Source: a virus. From it: a DNA stretch of 23,651 bases. A program made the translations under genes and the position numbers. The stretch lies in IMG/VR virus record IMGVR_UViG_3300025669_000196, positions 1 to 23,651 of that record; one strand, given 5' to 3'. Positions 8,817 to 16,372 of the stretch are shown piece by piece; the stretch's first letter is position 1, and every line of letters begins with the position of its first letter. The notes beneath the pieces were generated by a model, which saw only the letters and a program-made list of their open reading frames with translations, did no database searches and was not told the DNA's origin.

Positions 8817-8870
8817 GATCCATCTCCACGATGGTTATAACTAATAACAAATCCGCATTAGTATTTTTGA

Positions 8871-11102
8871 TTATTCTTCAAAATCAATTTGAAGTCTTCG
8901 ACGATCCTTAGGTTTCGCAATATTGCGATTGATTGGAGAATCGGTAAATTCAAAACTGCGGAGTTTGATAAGACGGATAAATCCTGTCACAATAGCTCGC
9001 GATAAACCTGTGCGTGCAACAAGCTTACCGATTGTACCATCATGCGGTCTATCATCATTAAAGAGCAACCATTCCAAAGCCTGAATAATCTGCATATGGT
9101 CTTCATTATAAGTGCAGATCTGCCGGGCTTCCTCTAAGAAACGAACCATCACATCACTAACAGGACGAGACTTGTTTCCAAGGTGGCTGACATATGATTG
9201 AGAATTCTTCCGGTCACGCCCCTCCTTCTTAATATAGGCCAAAATCACCGTACGGGCAATCTGGGAGTTGTGTACTACCATCCCGTTTGCCACATACGAA
9301 TGTGATGGCGTATCCACTGCAAAATCAAGCAATTCATTGCTACTGGTAACAATCTGTCTAATTGGCAACCATACTAGCTTATTTTTAGTAGTGGTGTGGT
9401 TAACTAATCTATCTTTTGCAAACGTATAATCAATATCGTCAGAATAATCGGCCCAAGCTTCTAACGCTTTCTGTGCAGTTTCTATTGTGCACTTATCGGC
9501 TTTTAACAAACGACGCAACGAATTATAATTTGAATGTCCTACACCATATTTTGCATATAAGGATCTAAATCGATCATTTAAACCATAAACAAAATCACGG
9601 ATATGTTTTAAATTATTGACATTAGATTGTTTCCGCCATATTCCAAAACTAATAAAAGTATAGAACATCTCTGAGTCGCGAGAAGATAATAAAAGCTGAG
9701 TCACCCCGGTTAATGTACTAGTATAATTCTTAAATTCTCTAGTAGTACGTTTATCGTGTGATATCTTGGATATAATTCCAAAATTTAACAGAATCATACG
9801 CAATTGGGCTAATAACACTTTAGAACTAGTGGTATATCCAACATTACCATTTCGTTGGTTAGAATGCCCATCTCCATCAAACATGCCTGACAACATTTTG
9901 GCTATCAATCGTCTTGGTAGGCATAGCAAACGTGGTGGTATCAACTTCGACTGAGCAGTAGAGTGCTCCCCAAAACCAAGTTGTTCCATTAATTCAATAA
10001 AGCGAACGTTGCATAGTGAAACTCGTTGGTATTCGGGTTCGTGGATAAAATTTAACCCCATACTATTATTGACTAATTTGTCGATTATCTCATCATCTAT
10101 ATTGTAAATCACCAATTTACCATACGAATAAGACCCCTCAGCGATATACAACCCTAAAAAGTATGCTAGTTCTTCGGTGATTTTAGGTGGGTTTACCCAT
10201 TTACCACGCTTAGTTAATTGTATATCATCTAGATCACAATATTCGCCAAATTGGTTTTGCCCACAGCGAATAGCCACCAAATCGCCGGTTGTGATAGTGT
10301 GTGCTTCTGGCCATCCAACACCTTCATGATTATGGATATATAACCTATGCTCTGGTGAACATTCCAATTCATATCCACATTCAGTGGTAAAACGAAGCGT
10401 GTCTGTATAATCTCTACATTTAACAGCTTCTACTAAAGCTAACCCATCTAACCCATCAACATGAACTGGTAATCCGGCCTCAAAATGATCTCTTACTTCA
10501 GAGGCAGCTAATGGCCCATGGCAGGTGGGAATCATGGTATCAGGAGAAACACACCACATGTTAAAAACTTTGGACATACCTCGATAAATGATTGTTTCAG
10601 AACCACCATAGAGATCTTGCACCGGCTCAATAATTGGCTCGTTTGCCAATTTTGCATCACAATGAGGGCAGAGTCGACCCCTGTGCATCTTCATCACTTC
10701 ATCCATGGTTTTGATACCATATTCACGTTCGCCAGGGATGTAGAGAAGAGATTTGGCGGGATGGTCCGGGCTGTAGCATGTTCGGCAATGTGGCCGTGCC
10801 CGGTACTTGTAAAGAGTTTTTTCAATTTGGACCCAGGCTGTTTGGAGAAGGTCGCCGAAAGCAGACTCTTCTTGGCCTGGATAGATTGTGTGAAGCCCTT
10901 GCTTCCGGATAATCTGGCGGATCAGTTCTGTCGCATTGGACATAATCTGATCGCGAAGCTCTATTCTAGTACACCCGGTCCAAATATACTTTGTGAGATC
11001 CCACTCGACTATTTCATTGATGAAGTAGAGCTTCCTCTTAGTAGATACAGTTTTAACATTTTGAGTACTGTCTTGTGCGGCATTTATTGTTGGTTTTGAC
11101 AT
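8871..11102 (-). CDS. gp55-like late sigma factor (sigma-70 region 2) with intein and zinc-ribbon insert
   Basis: The 743-aa precursor has an intein at residues 184-612; the joined exteins give 314 aa. The extein looks like a phage sigma factor: FGDLLQTAWVQIEKTLYKY (region 2.1-like) and, after splicing, SKVFNMW/SQIARTVILAYIKKEGRDRK (region 2.3-2.4-like, as in T4 gp55). Between these lies a probable zinc ribbon, C106/C109 with C145/C148, which T4 gp55 lacks. The C-terminal part has an HTH-like helix pair (GTIGKLVARTGLSRAIVTGF) and ends with a hydrophobic-acidic tail, LQIDFEE, reminiscent of the sliding-clamp-binding tail of gp55. Expected role: directing host RNA polymerase to late promoters. 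No clear Shine-Dalgarno precedes ATG 11102, only a TAAG tandem repeat. Sigma family is fairly likely; the gp55 equivalence is inference. Confidence 0.65.
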   Translation of the reverse strand: MSKPTINAAQDSTQNVKTVSTKRKLYFINEIVEWDLTKYIWTGCTRIELRDQIMSNATELIRQIIRKQGLHTIYPGQEESAFGDLLQTAWVQIEKTLYKYRARPHCRTCYSPDHPAKSLLYIPGEREYGIKTMDEVMKMHRGRLCPHCDAKLANEPIIEPVQDLYGGSETIIYRGMSKVFNMWCVSPDTMIPTCHGPLAASEVRDHFEAGLPVHVDGLDGLALVEAVKCRDYTDTLRFTTECGYELECSPEHRLYIHNHEGVGWPEAHTITTGDLVAIRCGQNQFGEYCDLDDIQLTKRGKWVNPPKITEELAYFLGLYIAEGSYSYGKLVIYNIDDEIIDKLVNNSMGLNFIHEPEYQRVSLCNVRFIELMEQLGFGEHSTAQSKLIPPRLLCLPRRLIAKMLSGMFDGDGHSNQRNGNVGYTTSSKVLLAQLRMILLNFGIISKISHDKRTTREFKNYTSTLTGVTQLLLSSRDSEMFYTFISFGIWRKQSNVNNLKHIRDFVYGLNDRFRSLYAKYGVGHSNYNSLRRLLKADKCTIETAQKALEAWADYSDDIDYTFAKDRLVNHTTTKNKLVWLPIRQIVTSSNELLDFAVDTPSHSYVANGMVVHNSQIARTVILAYIKKEGRDRKNSQSYVSHLGNKSRPVSDVMVRFLEEARQICTYNEDHMQIIQALEWLLFNDDRPHDGTIGKLVARTGLSRAIVTGFIRLIKLRSFEFTDSPINRNIAKPKDRRRLQIDFEE
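9267..10553 (-). mobile_element. Sigma-factor intein (429 aa, LAGLIDADG endonuclease)
   Basis: Cis intein inserted between Trp183 and Ser of the region-2 helix. It starts CVSPDTMIPTCHGP (block A), with block B near YELECSPEHRLYIHN. The LAGLIDADG helices are YFLGLYIAEGSYS and MLSGMFDGDGHS. Block F is LDFAVDTPSHSYVANG and block G is MVVHN, followed by +1 Ser. Removal rebuilds NMW-SQIARTV, a continuous sigma region 2 helix. The nuclease segment is clearly related to that of TerL intein 2: the IP-x-RL...GMFDGDG...LL-x-NFGII-x-K pattern and the FGIWRKQ/FGLARKQ pattern. Confidence 0.92.
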
Positions 11103-11133
11103 AACTTACTTACTTAAAAACTGAATATCAATA

Positions 11134-12984
11134 ATGAAAAAAACAAAGAAAAGCACAACACAAGTGTTTATCAGCAAAGCATTGGCCATGCATCATGATA
11201 AATATGACTATTCTAAAGTAGATTATGTTGGTAGTAAAAATTTAGTGGTTATAATATGTCATAAACACGGCGAATTCTTGCAAACGCCAAGCAACCATTT
11301 ACGATCATCAGGATGCAAAAAATGCCAAGAAGAAAAAACACGACAGATCACAGCAGCTAATTTCAAAAAAAGATCGACCCAAAAACATGGTGATCGCTAT
11401 TCTTACGAATTTGTAAAATATAAAGATTCTTTAACACCAGTTATAATCGGATGCCCACCACACGGTAAATTCAGTCAGACCCCACAACAACATCTTTTAG
11501 GAAGAGGATGTCCAAGTTGTGGTAGGTTAAAAATGGAAGAACATGCCCAAAAAACAAAGAAATTACACGCTTTTGACTTTATAAAAGCCGCAAATAATCG
11601 ACATAATGGAAAATATGATTATTCTGAATCGGTATATGCATCGGCCCACGAAAAAACAGTAATAAAGTGCCCCAAGCATGGTGGGTTTTTACAAACACCA
11701 TCGTCCCACCTAATTGGAAATGGTTGTCCAATATGTGCTAATGAGAATAAATCAACCCCATTAGCTTTATTTATTTTAGCAGCGAACAAAAAACATTATG
11801 ATAAATATGATTATTCTGAGATGAGTTATGTTAATGCTAATTCAAAAATCAAAATCAAGTGTCCAATCCACGGTCTATTTATGCAAAGAGCGTCGTCTCA
11901 TCTGGTCGGAAACGGTTGTCCAAAGTGCGCAATAGATAGAATGACGGATGATACAAATTCGTTTGTCGCAAAGGCTAAAAGAACACACGGTAAAAAGTAT
12001 GATTATTCTAAAACAACATACAAGCATTCATCGCTGAAAGTGGTAATAACATGCCCAACCCACGGTGAATTCAAACAGATAGCTAATAATCATACCAATG
12101 GAGGTGGTTGCCCAAAATGTTGGCAAAATATATCAAAGCAACAGTTAGAAGTTGCGAAATTTTGCGAAAGTTGCGGTATAACAACAGAGACTAACAATAG
12201 AAGTGTCATATCGCCATTGGAAATAGACATATGGATAGAAAGCAGAAGACTTGGTATAGAATATCACGGGGCTTATCATCATTCGGCAAACTCAATCGAA
12301 AGAGATAATTTTTTAAAATACCGAAATCGTGATAAGGCAAAAGCGGCTTGTGATAATAAGATAACATTGCTACAAATTTTTAGCAACGAATGGTATGATG
12401 AGAGAAAAGGGAAGATATGGCAATCCATGATTCGACACAGGCTGCAAAAATCTGTACCAACATATGCAAGAAAATTACAAATTGTTGAACTTAACACACA
12501 ATCGGAAAGAGAATTTTTTAATAATAATCATCTGCGTGGGTATTGCCCATCATCTATTTGCTATGCTTTGACAAATGGGGATATGATACTAAATGCTATG
12601 AGCTTTATCAAACGCAAGTCGTACTGGGAAATCCAAAGATTTGCAACGCACACTGGGTTTGCAGTAGTGGGAGGAAAAAGTAGATTATTCAAATGCTTTA
12701 AAACAAAACAACATCCCATTCGCGTTATAACATACGCTGATTTGAGATACTCTGACCCACAATGTTATGGTAATCTAGGCTTCATATATGAAAAATCAAC
12801 AGTACCAGGGTATCAATATATCAAGAATGGTGTGGTTTTGGCAAGGCAGAAATGCCAGAAGCATAAATTAAATGTTTTGTTGGCCGAGTATGATCTCAAT
12901 AAGACTGAACGTGAGAATATGTTCAATAATGGGTATCGTAGATTATGGGACGCAGGGCACTTGAAATTTGTCCTAGATTTCTAA
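11134..12984 (+). CDS. Free-standing EDxHD homing endonuclease with five DUF723-like zinc-finger repeats
   Basis: A 616-aa probable homing endonuclease encoded antisense to its neighbours. Residues about 20-330 hold five copies of a roughly 45-residue module with pattern KYDYS-x-V-x-Y ... CP-x-HG-x-F-x-Q ... HL-x-G-x-GCPKC; cysteines run C42/C61/C64 in the first to C307/C326/C329 in the last. These resemble DUF723 zinc-binding modules and probably read DNA. The nuclease core at about 361-420 has PLEIDIW, LGIEYHGAYHHS and TLLQIFSNEW, matching the EDxHD/Vsr-like fold. The C-terminus (TYADLRYSDP, GYQYI, RQKCQKHKL) is homologous to the enzyme at 46-1419. The gene starts 31 bases from the divergent sigma gene and ends 8 bases from the convergent helicase C-half, so it fits tightly into an intergenic site. 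The ribosome binding site is weak. Confidence 0.88.
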   Translation: MKKTKKSTTQVFISKALAMHHDKYDYSKVDYVGSKNLVVIICHKHGEFLQTPSNHLRSSGCKKCQEEKTRQITAANFKKRSTQKHGDRYSYEFVKYKDSLTPVIIGCPPHGKFSQTPQQHLLGRGCPSCGRLKMEEHAQKTKKLHAFDFIKAANNRHNGKYDYSESVYASAHEKTVIKCPKHGGFLQTPSSHLIGNGCPICANENKSTPLALFILAANKKHYDKYDYSEMSYVNANSKIKIKCPIHGLFMQRASSHLVGNGCPKCAIDRMTDDTNSFVAKAKRTHGKKYDYSKTTYKHSSLKVVITCPTHGEFKQIANNHTNGGGCPKCWQNISKQQLEVAKFCESCGITTETNNRSVISPLEIDIWIESRRLGIEYHGAYHHSANSIERDNFLKYRNRDKAKAACDNKITLLQIFSNEWYDERKGKIWQSMIRHRLQKSVPTYARKLQIVELNTQSEREFFNNNHLRGYCPSSICYALTNGDMILNAMSFIKRKSYWEIQRFATHTGFAVVGGKSRLFKCFKTKQHPIRVITYADLRYSDPQCYGNLGFIYEKSTVPGYQYIKNGVVLARQKCQKHKLNVLLAEYDLNKTERENMFNNGYRRLWDAGHLKFVLDF

Positions 12985-12992
12985 TTCAAGTA

Positions 12993-14336
12993 CTACCGTT
13001 CTCGCTTTGGACGTTCGAGGAGTTCTTTTCTAATATGGAATCTGCTTTTGACAAGTTGGGCACCATCTATACTCCCACCGGGAAAAATCACGGTGGTCTT
13101 ATACCCAGCGGCGATCATGGCTTTCAACCGCAATCGTGAGTGCTCGTAGAGGTACTTGTTACTGCGAAAAAAGAAATCAAAAATCCGGCTCCGCCCACGT
13201 GAATTATGCCGAACCGCTCGGCCAACCTTTTGGATGAAATCAGATCTCAACTTCCCCCCAGTAGCAACAATCAAATTCTCACAACCGCCATCAAGGTCAA
13301 GACCTCTATTAATAATCTTACCACCAATAAGTACGTCAAACTCTCTGCGTTCGAACTCACGCAATCTTTCATTACGCTGACGTTTTGGTGTTTTACCAAA
13401 AATGAAATTGGCAGAAAGACCAACATCTCTAATAGAAGCCTCTAAATTATAGCCCAATCGTTCCCTATCAACAAGAGCTAACGTACCGTCTCCTTGATAC
13501 TTCTTACAAAGACCAGCAATCAACTTGTGAAAATCTTTATTGTCCACAAGCCACTCATCATAGGCAATATCATAAGCAGACTGGTCGTGAATACTCCCCT
13601 CAAGACCAAAAGCCAACATATAATAGTCAACAGGAATAATTCTACCAATTCGTTCTAATTCCTGCCGTGATTCGGTGGCAACAATCGAGCCTAAATGTTC
13701 CTGTATCACCAATCTCTCAACCGGCTTAGCATCATCAAAGATGGTCCCGGAAAAACCATACCGACGGCGCCCCTTGAACCAATGGCGGAACATATTCTTG
13801 AACGGGTCGGAAGTAGCTTTATCCGCTTCGTCAACAAGAAGCATTTCGGCTTCTTTGATATACCGTTGTAAAGACTTAGCATTTTTCCGCCGTGTCTTAT
13901 ATCCTTTAAATGATACTTCCCATCGTTCAAGCTTCTTCTCGTAGGTCTTGTCAGTATCTGCCTCAGTTCTTGAGGGAACCTTCGGCGGATTGGATGGTAT
14001 TGTGAGTGATTGAATAGTACCAACCACAATCCGCTGACCATTCGGCTTTTCACCAGCATAGAACAATCCAACCTCATCAATCACATCACGAAGTTCAAGC
14101 CGTTGCTTAAGCTGTTCTACCACAATCCGCTGATCGGCAACAACCACTGTGGGACAATTAATTGCTTTGCATATCCCAGCAATAATTTCTGTATTATGAG
14201 ACAATATACCATTTGTCCAATATGAGTGATCAAATTGCTCCTCTATTGAAGGCCCATGCTCGCTAGCCACTTGCAAATCATAGCAATTTTCGGCAGACGA
14301 TTCTAAATTTATAGACTTTATTTTAGAGAATTGCAT
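12993..14336 (-). CDS. UvsW-like SF2 helicase, C-terminal fragment with N-terminal C-intein
   Basis: A 447-aa protein. Residues 1-48 are the C-terminal half of a split intein (CYDLQV, HSYWTNGILSHN, then +1 Thr). Residues 49-447 are the rest of an SF2 helicase: TEII completing motif I, GTIQSL (motif Ib region), VDEADK (motif II), FSGTI (motif III), and VLIGGKIINRGLDLDG with QKVGRAVRHNSRG (motifs V and VI). Trans-splicing to the 134 extein residues of the fragment at 15624-16325 would give a 533-aa helicase, near T4 UvsW size (about 503). UvsW-type enzymes unwind branched DNA and R-loops. The gene has its own ATG, overlaps the nuclease gene by 19 bases and has GGA 6 bases upstream. Without splicing the P-loop Thr and Lys are on separate chains. 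Confidence 0.88.
   Translation of the reverse strand: MQFSKIKSINLESSAENCYDLQVASEHGPSIEEQFDHSYWTNGILSHNTEIIAGICKAINCPTVVVADQRIVVEQLKQRLELRDVIDEVGLFYAGEKPNGQRIVVGTIQSLTIPSNPPKVPSRTEADTDKTYEKKLERWEVSFKGYKTRRKNAKSLQRYIKEAEMLLVDEADKATSDPFKNMFRHWFKGRRRYGFSGTIFDDAKPVERLVIQEHLGSIVATESRQELERIGRIIPVDYYMLAFGLEGSIHDQSAYDIAYDEWLVDNKDFHKLIAGLCKKYQGDGTLALVDRERLGYNLEASIRDVGLSANFIFGKTPKRQRNERLREFERREFDVLIGGKIINRGLDLDGGCENLIVATGGKLRSDFIQKVGRAVRHNSRGRSRIFDFFFRSNKYLYEHSRLRLKAMIAAGYKTTVIFPGGSIDGAQLVKSRFHIRKELLERPKRER
14193..14336 (-). mobile_element. Split intein, C-terminal half (48 aa)
   Basis: Opens with its own ATG. Block F is ENCYDLQVASEHG and block G is HSYWTNGILSHN, followed by +1 Thr of the helicase Walker A motif. 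It pairs with the N-half at 15627-15923. At 48 residues it is a little longer than typical natural C-inteins. Confidence 0.9.
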
Positions 14337-15631
14337 AATTGATCCAAATGGTTGCGCAAGTTAGTGATTGTAGATGCGCCAACAATTACAAAATAAACAT
14401 AAGAAGCATATTTATTATCAGCCGCAAATTGATTGCCCACTTTTTTCTTTATATCATCAATATCGTTTGCAGCAGTATAAGTGCTTTTGATTTCTATAAT
14501 ATGTGGTGTGGATTGACCAACCAACGATAATTCAAAATCTGGAAACATATATCGCACACAATCACTAGCAATATATCTTATACTTGGTCCACGGGACAAA
14601 TTTGAAATTCTCAAATCATCGTGGCATACTTTTATAAAATATTGCTCATATCTAGATTGATAAAACATTTTACCAAACCTACTATCAGCATAACCTTGGA
14701 TACGCTTTGCACATTCAAAAATGGCTCTCACTTTTTCAGGAGTGTCATGGTTTCTGTGCCATGTCTTCAGCCTAGCCGCTTTAATCTCTTCTATTTCTTC
14801 GTCGCTTTTCGTAGCCATTGTTTGTTGAAATTTTTCAACCACGGCTGGTGCTGATGGATAATTCCCATTTACTTTTTTTATTTCCAGCCCACGACGAGCA
14901 TGTTCCTTCAAATCAACATGCCTCATTAATTCCTCAGATTGTAAAGTATTCTCTACACCATACCTCTTAAAATTGGTACGTTTAATCTTCTCCTTAATAT
15001 CCTCATGAAGCATCGGATCGCCATTTTTTTCGGCCCAAGCACCAATACCCAGTTTCCAATTCTCCTTACCAAGCTTAGAATATTTCTCCTTATTCTCAGC
15101 CATCATCTTACTACTAGCATCACGTCGCAAACAATTCGCACACAACAAAGACCTATTCTTTCTAAATCCAGGCAATGGTCTTGTTGTTGTCGCCCCACAT
15201 TCACAAACCCAATGACAATTGATAATTGATGATTGCTTCCAATTACCATTTTTCCTTTTCGACTTGCCATATTTTCTCGTAAAAGTAATCCGATACAACT
15301 CCGGAAAATGTGGTTCTGGCACCTCATCCAAACTTATATCAATAGTATCGGTCCTAAGCTCACTTTCCAACCTTTTAGGCTGTAAGCAATTTCGACATAA
15401 TAATTGTGAATTTTTGCGAAATTTAGACAACACTCTAATATTGCGTTTACCACACTCCACACAATCAAAAGCACATTGTATAGTAAACATCTGACATGGA
15501 TTACGTTTAGACGACCTGGCGATGTGATACTTCTTTTGTATTTCAACCCTGTCGATATTATCGATGTTTGATACATCATGCCCAGCATCATCTGGTGATA
15601 TTATGATAACATCTGTGCGAAAATCAGCCAT
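14318..15631 (-). CDS. Zinc-ribbon PD-(D/E)xK homing endonuclease nested between the helicase halves
   Basis: A 437-aa free-standing nuclease. The N-terminal part has two related zinc-ribbon modules: C53/C57/C60 with C79/C82, and C139/C143/C145 with C164/C167. Both contain an FRKN-x-LLC-x-NC segment. A phage homing-enzyme motif follows at about residue 220 (FKRYGVENTLQSEE). The C-terminal domain has a PD-(D/E)xK core: E329 in SRYEQYF, P364-D365 in FPDFEL, and E380-x-K382 in HIIEIKS. It is not LAGLIDADG and not the EDxHD type of its plus-strand neighbours. ATG overlaps the end of the N-half gene by 8 bases with GAGGTGG upstream; its end overlaps the C-half start by 19. Expected role: cutting intein-less alleles so the split-intein cassette is copied in. 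Confidence 0.85.
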   Translation of the reverse strand: MADFRTDVIIISPDDAGHDVSNIDNIDRVEIQKKYHIARSSKRNPCQMFTIQCAFDCVECGKRNIRVLSKFRKNSQLLCRNCLQPKRLESELRTDTIDISLDEVPEPHFPELYRITFTRKYGKSKRKNGNWKQSSIINCHWVCECGATTTRPLPGFRKNRSLLCANCLRRDASSKMMAENKEKYSKLGKENWKLGIGAWAEKNGDPMLHEDIKEKIKRTNFKRYGVENTLQSEELMRHVDLKEHARRGLEIKKVNGNYPSAPAVVEKFQQTMATKSDEEIEEIKAARLKTWHRNHDTPEKVRAIFECAKRIQGYADSRFGKMFYQSRYEQYFIKVCHDDLRISNLSRGPSIRYIASDCVRYMFPDFELSLVGQSTPHIIEIKSTYTAANDIDDIKKKVGNQFAADNKYASYVYFVIVGASTITNLRNHLDQLCNSLK

Positions 15632-16325
15632 CTATCGCCACCTCATCATCAACCATCAAGTCTTTGAGCATAACCCACCCGCGCTTAGTAAACACCCTAT
15701 GTTCTGGCACTCCTCTAAGCCAATGGCCAGACTCTAATTCTAATTTCATTATCTGCCGCTTATCAGTCTTATACAAAGCAGTAATATCCACCAAACCACC
15801 GGGATATTTCACACGTAATCCATCAATAGATCTATATTCTTCATCCTTAAACCCGTCAAAAAGAGTGCCAATCTCAATTTCGCCGAGTCCTTCTATGTTT
15901 ATTTTTGACTCAAATGTGCAGCACTTACCGCCGCCCGTGGGGACATCTACTAAACCGCACTCAACTTTACAAGCTGCCTGAATGCCGCGAACTTGATGCG
16001 GATCGAGTATAATCCCCGGCAAAAAATCTGGCTTGATATCTTCCGGCTTCAATTTTTCATATTCCCACTTTAGCCTAGTGTCCCTAATCACCAATGGTAT
16101 ACCATGTTCTTTACACACACCACGCAGCATACTTAGCAAAGGCCGGGCCATTCGCTTTTTAGCACGATTGTACTTGCGATAGATACCATCCCAATTACCA
16201 CGTTGGGCGGGGTCGACATAATGCCCAGGATGGGAAACGCTAAACTGAACCCATAGGATTTCTTCCTCAGCGTCTGTAATATTATCAAACCAAATCCACT
16301 GATTATCTTCTATAGTTGCTCTCAT
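15624..16325 (-). CDS. UvsW-like SF2 helicase, N-terminal fragment with C-terminal N-intein
   Basis: A 233-aa protein. Residues 1-134 are the helicase N-terminus: an accessory domain, then a Q-motif-like LDPHQVRGIQAACK, then motif I as far as VPTGGGK. Residues 135-233 are the N-terminal half of a split intein. The chain stops after AIDG, exactly where the nuclease gene begins. The fragment lacks all helicase motifs after the Walker A lysine, so it must be joined to the 12993-14336 product to work. No Shine-Dalgarno is visible before ATG 16325; a 12-bp hairpin lies just upstream. N-half and C-half are in the same frame relative to each other, while the intervening nuclease is in another frame. 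Confidence 0.87.
   Translation of the reverse strand: MRATIEDNQWIWFDNITDAEEEILWVQFSVSHPGHYVDPAQRGNWDGIYRKYNRAKKRMARPLLSMLRGVCKEHGIPLVIRDTRLKWEYEKLKPEDIKPDFLPGIILDPHQVRGIQAACKVECGLVDVPTGGGKCCTFESKINIEGLGEIEIGTLFDGFKDEEYRSIDGLRVKYPGGLVDITALYKTDKRQIMKLELESGHWLRGVPEHRVFTKRGWVMLKDLMVDDEVAIDG
15627..15923 (-). mobile_element. Split intein, N-terminal half (99 aa)
   Basis: Begins with Cys directly after the Walker A Lys (GGGK/CCTFESK), with block A continuing INIEGLGEIEIGTL. Block B is the GHWLRGVPEHRVFTKRGW segment, matching the G-x-x-x-x-x-T/VPxHR pattern. It ends WVMLKDLMVDDEVAIDG. The size (99 aa) is typical for naturally split N-inteins. No endonuclease domain is attached. Confidence 0.9.
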
Positions 16326-16342
16326 AATGATATAATACGCAT

Positions 16343-16372
16343 AGAGGCCGGATTGATAAAAATCCGACCTCT
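16343..16372 (-). other. 12-bp hairpin before the helicase N-half gene
   Basis: Perfect inverted repeat on the minus-strand RNA if one G-U pair is allowed (AGAGGUCGGAUU / AAUCCGGCCUCU, loop UUUAUC). The plus strand has a C-A mismatch at that position, so the structure favours minus-strand transcripts. It lies in the only real gap between the RNR unit and the helicase (16326-16384). No U-run follows, so it is not a standard intrinsic terminator. It could be a processing site, a weak terminator or a translational control element. An AT-rich TATTATAT follows, 18 bases or fewer before the start codon. Confidence 0.55.

Noticed and set aside
8840-8862. Inverted repeat ACTAAT/ATTAGT between the sigma and DUF5661-like genes
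   Set aside because: Only six AT-rich pairs with an 11-base loop and no U-run on the minus strand; too weak to call a terminator.
12993-16325. Helicase interruption as a single cis intein broken by frameshift sequencing errors
   Set aside because: The nuclease has its own ATG with GAGGTGG upstream, ends cleanly, lacks LAGLIDADG motifs, and two separate frameshifts would be needed because the two helicase halves share one frame and the nuclease uses another.
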